NCBI GenBank assembly: GCA_019914995.1
Contig: CM034130.1
Location: forward strand, 2,480,001-2,544,000
Origin: Acanthochlamys bracteata
Lineage: Eukaryota; Streptophyta; Magnoliopsida; Pandanales; Velloziaceae
Direction of reading: 5' to 3'
Length of the DNA stretch: 64,000 nucleotides
Of the stretch, positions 12,101 to 24,191 are shown piece by piece. The position numbers and the translations under genes were made by a program. Positions within the stretch are counted from its first letter, which is position 1, and each line of letters begins with the position of its first letter. The notes under the pieces are model-generated. The model ran no database searches. It saw only the letters and a program-made list of their open reading frames with translations, and had not been told where the DNA came from.

Positions 12101-14494
12101 ATGTATTTTATTACAAAACGATATATGTAGGTGACAACTAGTATTGTAAAAACATTGGTCATTACCTTATAAGCACATCTGAAAGGGCATTTGGGCCAGG
12201 AGGAACATGAACAATATGGCTATTATCATTACTATTTACAGCAGCTACAAGCGCTTCTAGTTTTTCAGCCTTTTCAACATTTGCTTCCCCAAAATCAACA
12301 ATGTCAAGTGCAACATTGTTCTTCTTTAACTTTCGACCAATTGCTTCCAGTGCTTTCTTCTCATATTTTATTGGACTGTTACATAGAAGGTGGACATGAG
12401 TGTCAGCTATTAGAAGAAATGTAAAAACATATGAGTGTTAGCTAGTAGTGAAAAGAGATCAAACAGCATCAAACAGGATATTACCTTCCAACAAAAGCAA
12501 TAATCCTTTGGTATTGCTTCTTATTCTGACGGTGCTTAAGAGCTAACTGGGCAACCTGAATCCCTGCAGTCAGGTTCATCTCAGCACCATTTTGAAGACC
12601 TGGAATAAAGATATAGCATAAGCATGGCAGTATGAAACACCATTTTTCAAAAGCTTAGCTCATTATCAGATGCTTATGAGGTAGCTCAATGACATTGCAA
12701 GGGTTTGTTCAAGTACTGCTGTCTTATCCTTCCCAAAAATTCGTTAGCCAATATAACTACTTCCCAGAAATGTCAAAGTTTCATCATTCAAAATACAGCT
12801 AAGTCAAGCATTTCTGTTAAGTGATTTGGTGAAAGTACTAAAAAGGGGTAATCATAAGTTTGTAGCCCATAACCAATTCCCTCATATGTTCATAACTACC
12901 CAGTAAAGGTACAGAAATAGTCAAAGTACAAGTGTGCTTGCAATTTTGAATGGACTGGATTGCAGATAGACATGCAGACATGCAAAAAGAAATTGCTCTA
13001 GGCAATGACTCTAAAAACACAATAGAAAGGAGAAGTTTCAATTGTAATAGACCAAATCCAAATCAAACAATAGTTTCAGAGATAGAAACCAGATCCAACT
13101 AACAAGTGAATGCACAATTTTGGCTTGATCGGTAGTGAACCAAATATTCATAGATCCCTACACAAAACAAAGTATAAGAAGCAAAATTTAGAATTCTAAC
13201 AGGAAATTGCTGAGGGGAGCTAACATGTGCACCAACTAATTTGGATAAACTGAAGCTTACTTTGAATAAAGCAGAAAACTAACTTCCAATAGGACTTTGA
13301 TATTACAAAGAGCAACCCAATAGAGAGGTAATAAAGAAAGATACTGCTGAAACCCATATTTATAATATGAACTTCTCCAAAACTATATCTCCAAATGTAG
13401 TTTTGGATGCTCTTAGAGATATGTTTATGTGATATCAAAGTTGACAAACTATACTATGAAAGGAGAGCTTACAGTTGCCTCTCGATAGCAGTTACCAAAG
13501 CCACCATGAGGTGAAAGCTCTAAACTTGAACTCATTGAGCGAACATTCACACTGAAATTCCTTTCTAGTACCACAAAAGACGCAACCTTACAATGCTATC
13601 TGAAAGACCCTCTTAAGTCACATGAGTGCCTTATTCTAACAGCGAGTTATAAACAATAAGCCAATAAACAGATGAGTGCATCAATGGCAACAAAAAGAAC
13701 ATGGCACCGAGCATGCAGACTCCAGTTAGTGTATTCCATCTCAAACTAAGAAGTCACCTATTTCACTCAAGAATAACATGTACCAGAAGTACAGAAAGAA
13801 AATTTGAAGGTTGTAGAAGTAACCCACAACAAGAGCAAGGGACTTATTGTTTATAATGATCCTTTTACAAAATCGTGTTTGTTGATGACTTCGAGTTAAA
13901 TTTTCGTAATAGAATTCAAGGATTATGAACGACTTCAACTAATTTCCAACAACGCTCCAGCATAGTAAAATTAACTTAATTAATACAAAAAATCATTGTA
14001 AAACATGAATTTTTCCATCGCAAAGACATAAAAAGACTTATAAAGTTAGTTACCGTGCATGCAAGCAAGGATCTTGCCGAGGTCACTAGTAGGAGTCACC
14101 AACACCCGCACCCCTTTCCCCGCCATCGTCAGCACTCCGACCGTGTTCTCCGGATTTGACTACACGATTTTTTTTCAAAAGAATCAACTATACTAGAAAA
14201 AAGTTCAAATTTCCACATAAACAAATTTAGAAGGCAATTTGATGAAAACCCTAACAGAATCAAGGGATTGAACCTGAGTTTTGGCGCCACAGATGAGATT
14301 GACGGCATCGGCCTGAGCTTGAAATCGTGTTGGAGAATAATCCCCGTTCCGCATCCACTCCGAGTTGTCGATGCAGATCATTGTTGCCTGAAGATAACAC
14401 AAAAACCAAACAGATTGAAGATTTTAGCTCTAAAGTCGAAGATCTATAGAATTAAGAAAGAAAACATTGAAGTTTTGTCAACCTCGAGCACCAT
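9122..14494 (-). CDS. RPN10: 26S proteasome regulatory subunit RPN10 (PSMD4), ubiquitin receptor
   Basis: RPN10 captures polyubiquitinated substrates at the lid-base interface of the 26S proteasome. Ten coding exons on the minus strand fit GT-AG boundaries and sum to 1215 nt (404 aa): 14483-14494, 14274-14387, 14054-14159, 12485-12599, 12166-12375, 11775-12087, 11128-11254, 10230-10333, 10064-10132, 9122-9166. The protein starts [20 protein letters not shown], the hallmark VWA-domain N terminus, with MAGKGVRVL and [11 protein letters not shown] following. An alanine-rich stretch precedes UIM1 ([15 protein letters not shown]). A second UIM-like motif spans two exons (QELALALQMS). The C terminus carries LPGVDPNDP and a charged tail. 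The 12-nt first exon is too short to find as an ORF but is demanded by the conserved MVLE start. The last exon has a weaker acceptor and is the least certain. Length and order match plant RPN10; no lesions seen. Confidence 0.93.
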
Positions 14495-14609
14495 AATGAA
14501 GAAGTTGAAGAGTTCAAACAACAGAGAGAAGAACGAAAGAGCGAGACCGCTTTGCTTCTGGGTTTTATTTTTCTTCCTGGGTTTTCTTTCTATTTATTAA
14601 CATCGGTCA

Positions 14610-15400
14610 TTGGAGAACTTAATATTGGTCAATAAGTACTAATAACAATATTGTTAGCCTGAAACTGAAAGCTATATTGTCAGTGGTCTGATTTCGCAAA
14701 ATAAATAAACCTTCAATTTTGTTTCTTAGTATATTGGACTAACATGTCTTTAGGTAGAAGGATTAAGCGAATTAGGCCTTTGAAAAAACCTAATGATATT
14801 GACATAGAAAGAAAGATACCAAGTATCAACATCATAAACTCTACTTTTTCAAACTTATTTTTAATATAATATAAACAAAAATTTTAAAATAAATTATTTC
14901 TATAAAAAAGATTAATTTAATTTTAAAACTTACTATTAATACAAAATTAATATAAAAATTATTTTTTATTAAATATTTTTATTTTTTATTTAATTGTTTA
15001 ACTCAATTTTTAAATTCAAATTTATCTCAAAATAAACACACCCAAAGTTACTGGCCAATAATTGTTTTCAAAACCTGCGCATGGTAAGCAAGCAGCATAT
15101 ATTCATTGGTAAAAAAAGGGAATCGCTAGTTATACCCAGGCTCGTCTCCTGGGAACAAATAACATCCGTTACAGAATTCTTTTTGCAGTACATGAAACAA
15201 AATTTATATGATCCACACTAGACCATATCCAGCAAAGTACAACGGGTGTCTGAAGCATTCAGTTAGTATAGAATTTCTTCCAGATGATCGGTAGAACATT
15301 GTCGATGCTCTCCGTGAGATGCCCCTATGGATCCGATACCTATGTTTGGAGTTACATATACAAGCACTGATATAATGAAGAAAGACCAATTGCTATAAGA
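14610..15400. other. intergenic DNA upstream of RPN10
   Basis: The first part holds the RPN10 promoter region on the minus strand. About 14840-15060 is AT-rich, with a terminal motif AATAAACACACCC resembling the ends of the Harbinger-like MITEs in this window, but I could not define both ends. I see no gene. Confidence 0.4.
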
Positions 15401-15422
15401 ACAAATACTCTGTTATGTGTCT

Positions 15423-17728
15423 AGAAAGTTATCAGATGATCCTATGGAATCTCTTCGCAGAGTAAGTGTATTGGACAACAGCATTGGATCAACTCCACCA
15501 GGAACAGGAGTAATAGCAGAGGCTACCTTCGGGGACACGAAGCATCCTGATAAGTTGAAATGCCAGGTTAGCTTCTAATCAGAACATTCAAGATGTAAGA
15601 GCTTCACTGACTATTAACAATGAAAAATTGGTGTCTGAGGACAATTGTTGTTAAATTTGTACTTCGCAGCTTCCAATATCGCACATGGAAAAGTACTAGC
15701 AATCACCTCAAGCAAAAAACAACAAGAAGAACTCATACAACTTATATTGACAGCATTGATTCCAACATCAATTATGACAGGCCTGGTTTTAACCAGCTGT
15801 CCTTTACTAGATTAGCCACTCACAGTAGCAGAAGTTATGATATCCACTTGTCTTTTGATTCCCTCGGGATTTTTGAGTAAGAAGGACCATTGGGGCAGCT
15901 GCATTTCCTCTCTTTTTATATCCCCAAAAAGGAAAAGTATTAGCCATTAGTTCAGAGATAGCCAAAGATAGATTTTAAGTATATAAACATGTCAAAAGAA
16001 TAAAAAGTAATGGTACTATAGAGAGAAGTGTAGTAATTCCTCAGGCATACCAAATCTAGTAGAAGTGTAAAACGATGTACGAAAAGGAAGGTCTGAGATA
16101 TACTTGTAACAGCAGTGCAGCTGGCATCCCAATAATATTACTCTAGCCAATCACAGCACCCCTCTTTCCCTTGATTTCAACATAGTACCTCTGCAACTTA
16201 TATTGAGGTTCTCGGCCTGCATTGTAGGACAACCTATATTCAGTGGATGAAAGCCATCACATTTTTCTCAATGCAACATCATTCAAGATTCTTCATGCGT
16301 TCATATCTCCCAAAAAAATAAAAAACAAACACAGCAGCAAACAATTAATAAACTTAGGGGCTGACAAAACAAATGCTTCACAAAAACAAGTCAACTAAAG
16401 CCTAGCCTTCAAGGGGAAAGAAAGCCTAGGAAGAATTTAAACAATTGGTATGTCTAACCCATCTGATTTCAATAATATGACCATGGTAGTTACAAAAGTG
16501 TCATGTCAGCATCCTTCCACAACCAAAAATTAGTCACTAAGACCTAATGAAAGAGCTTTGCATCTCAAGAAGCCTTATTCGTAATATACTAGAGAGTTTC
16601 ATAACCCATTGGTTTAAGCTTATGGATTGGATTGGGCTTTCGAGCGTATGGACCGGACTCTTAGATGTTTTATCTTAGTTAACTTCGCAAGGTATTGTAT
16701 CTCCTTAACAGTGGTATCAGAGCCAATGGTTTGGCAGGAAGTCCGATGCACGTAATAGTTGTCGCTGACAGTGGGTGAGCAGGTTGAGTGCAGTGTGGCT
16801 CACATAAGGCTTCCGTAAGATGTGAGTGAGGATTCGGAGCAATTGGGTTCTGATGGCTGGCTATTTGTTGCGCAAGCAAGGCGATCGGTATATGTTATAT
16901 CTCTAACTGGTAGTGCGATGAGCAGGTTAAGAGCAGTATGACTCATATGGGCTTTCGCAAGGTGTGAGTAAAGATTCAGAACAAGTTAGGCTCTGAAAAC
17001 TAGCTCTTTGTGTGCAGTGACGGTGTTTAAGGCCAAGTGGCTGGGATTCTGAGCGATCGACGTACTTGATGCGCGATATGGTACTCGGATGAGGAGAAAT
17101 ATAGATGACTCACTCTTGATGGAGAAATTATTGAATTAAGAGTGAATATATTAGTTCCACATTAAATAAAGATAAAATAATAAGGGAGTTAATATACTAT
17201 AGAATTTCATTAGCTATTGCCTTAAGCTTTTGACTGACACCTATACCTTGCGTCTACTATCTCAAAAAAACAACACACTCATTCTAATCCTAATTAGCTC
17301 TAATCTAATAAATAGACAGAACTAATTAAAGTGCAAATGGACCTAATAACACAGCCTCATGAAAAGTTTTTTTATCCTAACAATTCGGCCACTATCAAAC
17401 ATATTTTAAATAGCATAGGAGACTGAGAACAAGAAGAAAGTATTTGAGATAGTTTGCTTCATAAGTAAACAAGTAAAAGATCATACACGAGACACAGGCA
17501 GCTGAACCAAAATCATCCCATGAACAGAAAGATCATTATTGAAGTTTGATGTATGATTCAACAATTCTTGCTCAGTACAATCCTCTGGCAAATTGACTTC
17601 AAACGACTTGATACTGACACAACCTTCTTGTTATGTAAATCTGTTTGAGAATTCTTTCTTGAACTTACAAGGACCACTGCTAGTACAGGGACAATGCCAG
17701 TAGAACTCCGGCGCTTCGCACTCAGTTG
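15423..17728 (-). pseudogene. broken FolD-type methylenetetrahydrofolate dehydrogenase/cyclohydrolase gene
   Basis: Minus-strand fragments in the right order match plant bifunctional FolD, which interconverts methylene-, methenyl- and 10-formyl-tetrahydrofolate. Part A (about 17700-17470) reads GIVPVLAVVLV, NLPEDCTEQE and SVHGMILVQLP. Part B (16255-16100) reads DGFHPLNIG and GMPAALLLQ. Part C (15890-15740) reads NPEGIKRQVDI and RPVIIDVGIN. Part D (15590-15430) reads VASAITPVPGGVDPM and LLSNTL. The gene is dead: the normally invariant VIGRSNIVG region reads VIG-stop-SNIIG, the MTIAM segment after VPGGV is partly deleted, part C carries a stop, and the segment between DGFHPLNIG and GVEIKGKR is degraded. 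Introns are still recognisable, so it arose by DNA duplication, not retroposition. A TRIM fossil sits in the intron between parts A and B. The N terminus is not found. Confidence 0.85.
16582..17238 (+). mobile_element. TRIM-type miniature LTR retroelement, fossil
   Basis: A terminal-repeat retrotransposon in miniature. The left repeat ends TCTCCTTAACA at 16710, followed at 16712-16724 by TGGTATCAGAGCC, a primer-binding site matching methionine tRNA. The right repeat starts near 17149 (ATTAGTTCCACATT). The two share TAATATACTA, GTTTCAT and TTAAGCTT blocks. The internal part has no coding sequence but contains a direct repeat with a 143-bp period (from 16777 and from 16920). It is broken, with both terminal repeats incomplete, and the repeats are clearly diverged, so it is an old copy. 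It lies inside the FolD pseudogene. Confidence 0.8.
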
Positions 17729-17767
17729 AATAGCAAAAACTAATGAGTGAAAACCTGCTCAATGTGC

Positions 17768-18110
17768 TGGATAACTTTATTCATTCCACTGGTGCCTTGG
17801 TATCTCACCTAGAGTCCACCATGATTACTTTCTTCCTTAGCTTCCGTTGTAAGTTCCAGCTCCACTCTCAATGGCATATACAGTGTCCATTGTTTAAGTC
17901 ACCTCCGAAGGCAACATGTCCACCATCCAACCTGATGAATATTGTGCATGTTCCACATACATATTAGGTTATTAGAAACTATAGCCCTAGCTGCAGTCTA
18001 AAGAGGAGAGATGAAGAACAGTTACCAGCTCGCCTTAACTGTGGTAATAAGAAACTGGCACCCATTGGTATTAGGCCGCGTGTTAGCCAAGAAACAATTC
18101 CTAGATTCAA
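17768..18110 (-). pseudogene. broken cyclophilin (peptidyl-prolyl isomerase, CYP21-1-like) 3' fragment
   Basis: Minus-strand translation gives RPNTNGCQFLITTVKASW, then a GTAACT donor, an intron, a CATCAG acceptor, and LDGGHVAFG, MDTVYAIESGAGTYNG and RKKVIMVDSR. These are the C-terminal segments of a cyclophilin. The AIESGAGTY block resembles Arabidopsis CYP21-1 (At4g34960). It is broken: a stop follows TYNGS, the rest is out of frame, and the KVLxGMD segment is corrupted. The peptidyl-prolyl isomerase core exons (catalytic Arg/Phe region) are not found upstream. The fragment stands head to tail with the FolD pseudogene. Confidence 0.75.
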
Positions 18111-20300
18111 AAACAAACAATCATTCATGAAGTGATTGAGGTTCTAATAAAACTATAATTTATGAGTTATATGAACTAATGATTTAAAATAAATTGTGTA
18201 GAATTAAAAGTACAAATTCTTTCTACTAAATAGTCATAATCTAACGAGTTGTTTAATAGGATACTTTACATCGAGCGCAAAAAAAAAAAAAAAAGCTAAG
18301 TGTTTAAATAGCATACTAGAACAAATCGCTCTGAGCAGAATATAGAACTAAGTAAAGCATAACAGAGAAGTTTCATGAAGAACAGCCGACTAGATTGTTG
18401 TTGATTCTAACCCGAAAGAAAATGATCATCCTACAGATTTTAGAAACATATTTGATCATGATGTAGATTCACTTTGAGCATGATTTTTTTAATAACAACA
18501 TGTACACAATAACATTGAGTAAATAGTTCACCAAATCATGATCTATAAAAGCTCAAAAAATTAATAAAATATTAAAAAAAATTCAGAAACATGCATTGCA
18601 GGAAATTAGACAACAATGAATCTCATTTTTAAAAAAAGTTTGATCAAAATTTTTTCATCCATTTGAACTAAAATTAGACATATAGAATATTATATCCACT
18701 ATTATTCTATATCAAGTATATCAATAAATTATAACAAATGAATGTTAAGAACACATGTTAAAGTGTTATCAAAACCATTCTGTCAGTATGCCAAATTTAA
18801 ATTTAGAATTTGAATTTCAATTTTTATTCAAATAAAAGCCAAAAATTTAGTTACAAAAAGCATACATACATTTGATCCATCGTATTGCTATGACGATGCA
18901 TCATAATAATATGATACATGAAGCTACTACACTAAATATTATAAACTGGTGCAGAGTGCCCTGAAAATTCTGAAAAAAAAAGAAAGACCCATAACATTAG
19001 TCCACGACATACAAGAAGAATGACCAGATGAATTGGCAATATGATAAGATGTAACTAGATGCGATACTAAAAATCTCCTACAATAACAACGTGCGTTTGG
19101 AGAAAAATTTCAAAACAATAATTTTTTAATTTTTAATTATATATTTTTTAATGTATTTTTTATAAATATTAAAAAATTTTATTTAAAATTTAAAAATATA
19201 AAAAATTTTAAATAGTTAACTTTTTTATTATTTTTAAAATAAAATATATAAAATTTATTTTTCAAAATAAATAAGATTATTGTTTATTTTAGAAAAGCTT
19301 TCTTGCACTACTAAAAGCCCCTAAATATCTCTTAAGTGAAACAAAAAAAATTTTAACCTCCTCTTAGTTATTTCCTCAAATGGTTAGAGATAAATTAGCA
19401 ACTCAAAATGTGATGAAAAAATAGAGAGAGCAACTCATCAAATAACAAAATGGGAGTAAATTCCTCCAAGAAATTTTAGTACCATTCTATCTCCATGGTA
19501 GAACACAAAGAATCCACATTTCTCAACCAACCTCATATATATCTACACAAATTTCGTCCAAACTCACAAGATCATTACTTTACAAAGTAAAATGCAAAAA
19601 TAGATTCAGTAAAAATTGGAGACGAACCAGGTAGGAAACAATTATAAAATCAAAGGGTTGAAAGAAAAACAACACTTTAATGATCTCCTTGCATTGAATG
19701 GAGAAGACAAAAACGATCACCATGATGGCTAGGATTGCGATGGCCGTGTTCAACAGCATCGCTTCCCACTCTCTCAATCTCTTACCAACTCCATCAATCT
19801 CCTAAGAAATTATACTTTCCAAGAAATCCATAAAAATATTTCTTCTAGCATTCCCTGAACACAGTTAAAAAGATCGTATTCCAATCTTCGAATTTTATTT
19901 CCCGCGATTTTTAATCACAGAAGAAAGAGAGAGAGAGAGAGTCCACCGAGATCGGCAGAGATATAAAAGAGGAATCAGGTCGAACAAATCGAACCGTTTC
20001 TATAACAGCCCAAAGCAACATTACTTTGCTGTTTGAAAATTTAGAAATCGTAATAAAAACTTTTATTATTTATGTTTATTAACTTTTTAATTAAAAAATT
20101 TTTATTTTAAAAAAATAAAATATTTTTATTTTAAAAAAAATTAATTCAAAATCATTCTCAAACGCCACTGCTATATATTTTGGTTCGATTGACTGTACCG
20201 AAACTGAACCAGTTTTAATTCGACGGCTGTTAAATTAAACTGTAAAACCCCAAAAACAAAAAAGATCCAATCTTTTTCATTGACCTCCTTTCTTCTTCAG
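18111..20300. other. AT-rich spacer before the dihydrodipicolinate reductase gene
   Basis: Mostly AT-rich, with a poly-A run near 18280 and an AT-rich MITE-like unit at about 19091-19315. A 65-codon minus-strand frame at 19580-19777 is noted separately. About 20040-20160 is another short AT-rich unit ending in the CAAACGCC type of motif. I see no other gene. Confidence 0.4.
19580..19777 (-). CDS. unrecognised small membrane-type ORF near a TATA-like box
   Basis: A 65-aa frame with a long hydrophobic stretch (LLNTAIAILAIMVIVFVF) near its start. On the same strand, about 190 bp upstream, are a TATA-like TTTTATATCTC (near 19965) and a CT-rich run (19921-19943), so a transcribed leader is plausible. 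I do not recognise the protein. It could be the signal-anchor first exon of the decayed cyclophilin gene downstream, since CYP21-type cyclophilins start with such an anchor, or it may be chance. Confidence 0.25.
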   Translation of the reverse strand: MREWEAMLLNTAIAILAIMVIVFVFSIQCKEIIKVLFFFQPFDFIIVSYLVRLQFLLNLFLHFTL

Positions 20301-20322
20301 AGATTAGCTAGAGAATTGAATC

Positions 20323-23300
20323 ATGGATTCGCTATTGCTGCAGCCAGGTTTCAGACCAAGACCGAGATTAGCAGCAGCTCAACATTGTTGGCGAGGAAAA
20401 CGGTCGAGTTCGGTAACCATGAGTGCTACAGCAACTGATGCTGTTGATAAAGCTCCAGTTTTGAAAGCATCCAAAACTTCGTTCCCTATCTTGGTAGTGA
20501 TTGCCGTTTAAATAATGTTGATTTGTTGTTTCTACTCGTTGAGCTTGTTTGCTCAGGTTAATGTTTTGTTCTGTATTGGAAATGAAGCTAAAAATGTGTT
20601 ATTTCTCCTAAAGCAATTAACTTGTTGGTACTGACAGAACTTGTTTACAATTAATTTTATTATTGCGTTTTAGTTCTCCCTTTTATTTTAAACCTCTAAT
20701 GTTAGTTTGTCCCGTTATAGTTGTTTCTCAATTGCCATTGCCGCTAAAGATTTGCCTTATATCCTTCTCATGGCATGCATTGCAAACTTTAGGAACATTA
20801 GCGAAGTGCTTTTTAATCTTGTTTGTGCAAGTTTTCCTTTTTGAAGTTTAATTTTCTGATTTCAAATAAAAGGGCAATCCTTCCCGTAAGATAAATATGC
20901 TGTAATTTAAGGAAGAATGTTTCTAGTCTTTTTATGTTATGAAGGCATATCGCATACTTCTACTCTCATATTATGTGATTTGTGTCTCACTGTTATGGAT
21001 TGAACTTCAGAAATTTAGAATTCAGTTCTTGATGTGGAGGAATTATGGGATTCATACAGATTTTTGCATGTGAATCTTGTTTAGTTTTTTTGGAATCGTG
21101 TTATAATTGGGACATTGTTACTGCAATCTACGCTATGTTAATGAGTGGAGTGGCATTTGATTAGCATGTGAGCGTGGAATTACAGATTCTGAAGTACTTA
21201 TTTGAACTTCTGATCATGATAGGTTAATGGATGTACAGGCAAAATGGGGAAAGCAGTTGCAGAAGCAGCTGTTTCTGCAGGGCTTCAGCTGCTCCCTGTG
21301 TCATTCAGTAGCAAAGAGATACCTGGGAGAAGCATACAAGTTGGAAGCACAGAGATACAGATACATGGGCCTTCAGAAAATGAAAGAATTCTCTCTTCAA
21401 TCTTTAAAGAATTTCCTGATCTAATTGTGGTGGACTATACTGTACCTGATGCTGTAAATGGTAAGCTTGACATTTCCAAATAGCATATTTATTTTCTTTA
21501 TGTCTCATTGCATGTTGCAACTTCTGAGTTTTTCTGTTGTACATATAATGCTAATAACTTGCTTAAATATTTGCTTGCATAGCTGCTGATGTATTATTAT
21601 TTGGTATGAATGTCTATGATATCTCATAATTACAAATCTAATAGCTGTCTTTTCTAATCGAGCATGTTCAGCTGAACATACAAAGTGTTAGAGCATACTT
21701 AAGAAGATCCATGACACCTATCCTGAGTAACCTCCGTTCTGTAGACAAATAATAATATAAGTCAGTATTGGGTTTGTTCAGTATAGACTGCATGTATTTA
21801 TAAAAAGCAAGAGGCTCCTTGCTACTAGTTCCAAAAGTGCATGCAACCTTAACACTACAATTTGCTTGTAGACATTATCGGAAGGAAATTGTGTAGCACA
21901 TTGCTAATTTGATGAACGGCTGATACTTTTTTAATTAACTTGAGATGCATGCCTTGTTCCAGGTAATGCAGAACTTTATTGCAAAATTGGTGTGCCTTTT
22001 GTGTTGGGTACAACTGGTGGTGATCGAAACAGGTTGGTTAAAAGCGTGCAAGATGCTGGTGTTTATGCTGTTATATCTCCTCAGATGGGGAAACAGGTTA
22101 TTTATATAGTTTGTGTATTTTGAGACACCATGTGTCTTTTATGTTTTTTTGTTATAAAGCCTCTGAGACCTTAACTTAGTCATCTTTTTCTAAGTTCGAG
22201 TAGGTTGTTGCATTTCTTGCTGCTATGGAGATTATGGCTGAGCAGTTTCCTGGAGCATTTGCAAGGTACAGTTTAGAGGTAAGATATCCTGCCTATAAAG
22301 ATGTGCGCTTATAAAAAAATTATAGCTTAATTATGAGTTGTTCATTTCTTATGAATTAAACATTATTGCTGATTTTGTATTTCGTTTTTATTTTCCCACA
22401 AATTAGAATATAAGACACCTTTTAGTTGTTTCAGGTCATGGAATCACATCAAGCAAGCAAGATGGACACTTCTGGTACTGCTAAAGCTGTCATTTCATGT
22501 TTTCAGAAGTTGGGTGTATCCTTTGATGCTGACCAGGTCTATAAATTTAACGAACTCTTGATCCCACACATTTCCCTAAAAGTGCTATTCGAATTTTGAC
22601 TGCTCATTTAAAAATTTGACCTGTCAACCTCTGGAATCTCTCCTTGTCAAATACCATGGTATTATGTGCGTCTTAACTTTGAAGGTCAGGGGTTTACCTT
22701 GTGATTATTGATTTATGAACCTTGTCATGCTTTTCCGTGCATTATGACTGCATGTTAGTACCAGATCAAGAAAGCATGGGGTTTGACCCTCTACATGTCT
22801 TCTGACAATGATCCTCGTTTATGGGGGGATAAGTGATCTTTGTTACTGAAGATCCTATAATAGTGGTAGTCCTTGTTATGGATCTGGTTTTGAAACTTCG
22901 ATTAAAGAAGTGTATTGGCTACATATCTTAGTTCTCATTTCAAATAGCCCACTGAATGTGTAAATGATGTGGGCTTCTTTGGCTGCATAAGTTTAATCAA
23001 ATGTTGTATCATAATTCAGTCAAAACAAAAAATCTATACTAAATGTACAGTTGGGTTATGCATGGTTATATGTTACGAATCTTGCATCAACCAAATTCGG
23101 CAAATGTTATGTTGATTACAGAATACGTGTGTATATTGGTAAACCATGCGTATTTTAATTGGATTTGTATCGTTGTATCTCTTGCCCTGTGTAGTGCATT
23201 TATCTTGCCGGTACGTATGTAAACATACACATATTCATTATTCTATGGCAGTATTGTTTTTTCAGCTAGGCTTCTGCCTTATCCTATTACTCGTGGTCCT

Positions 23301-24191
23301 TTGTTATTGTTATTTTGAAGTATAATCTAGTCGTACATGTAATATATCATATTATAAGTCAGTGATCGCAGAGTATATTATGTCATGTCCACACCTTGCA
23401 ATCTTTCTTCTTCAGTTAGTTAGAAATTTAAAAATTTTCTATTAAATGATTTTTTCTGAATAACATGCTTTGTGGTTAATTCAGATCCAACAGATAAGAG
23501 ACCCTAAAGTTCAAGTTGAGATGGTGGGTGTTCCTGAAGAGCACCTCTCTGGTCATGCATTTCACATGTATCATCTGACATCACCTGATCAAACGTAATG
23601 AGCCCTAGTTGGTCATATTAATCCTGAATAACATATTAAAGACTTATGTGTTATGGTCCTTAACAAGTGCTTGACCTTATAATCACGTTGTGATCTTATC
23701 AGGGTTTCTTTCGAGTTCCAGCATAATGTTTGTGGTCGTTCGATATATGCAGAAGGAAGCCTAGATGCTGCCATCTTCCTTTCTAAGAAGGTATGAAATG
23801 ACGTAATTGTTTTACATAGAACTCCGTATACTTTCAAAAGTTAAAACTGCAAGATGTCTCCTGAATCCATCAAATAGAATTTTTAATTCTTTGCATGCAC
23901 AATTTCCACTTTCTGCAATCTGTAAGAAGAAAAGGTTGCTAGTTGTTATTGGAAAGATCTAAACAGAAGTGCATAATCTGAAACCTGACTAATACTTAAC
24001 TGATGGCATGTTGTTACTATAATAATTAGGAGAGCCTTATGATTTTTAAGATCGACATAACAAGCCAAAGCTTTATTTTAAAGAATGCACCAGTTGTTAC
24101 AAGGCTTTCTTTCTGTCTGCAGGTAAAGGCCAAGGCTGACAAGAAAATTTACAACATGATTGATGTTCTGAGAGAGGGTAACATGAGATGA
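20323..24191 (+). CDS. DAPB: 4-hydroxy-tetrahydrodipicolinate reductase, chloroplastic (DapB)
   Basis: DapB reduces 4-hydroxy-tetrahydrodipicolinate with NAD(P)H in plastid lysine synthesis by the diaminopimelate route. Eight exons sum to 987 nt (328 aa): 20323-20493, 21223-21460, 21963-22096, 22204-22278, 22435-22536, 23485-23594, 23703-23790, 24123-24191. Residues 1-50 are Ser/Ala/Arg-rich, as in plastid transit peptides. Exon 2 opens with the Rossmann motif VNGCTGKMGKA. Then come VVDYTVP, the GTTGGDRNRL nucleotide/substrate loop, the conserved ISPQMGKQ, and SHQASKMDTSGTAKAV, the DapB signature with catalytic Lys and the GT pair. The C terminus ends DVLREGNMR. The exon 2 start at 21223 (after CATGATAG) was chosen because it restores the VNGCTG part of the fingerprint and keeps phase. 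All boundaries are GT-AG; no damage is visible. Confidence 0.94.

Noticed and set aside
15204-15880. Small frames of 61 and 86 codons in the pseudogene strip
   Set aside because: They overlap FolD fragments in other frames or their flanks and show no independent signature.
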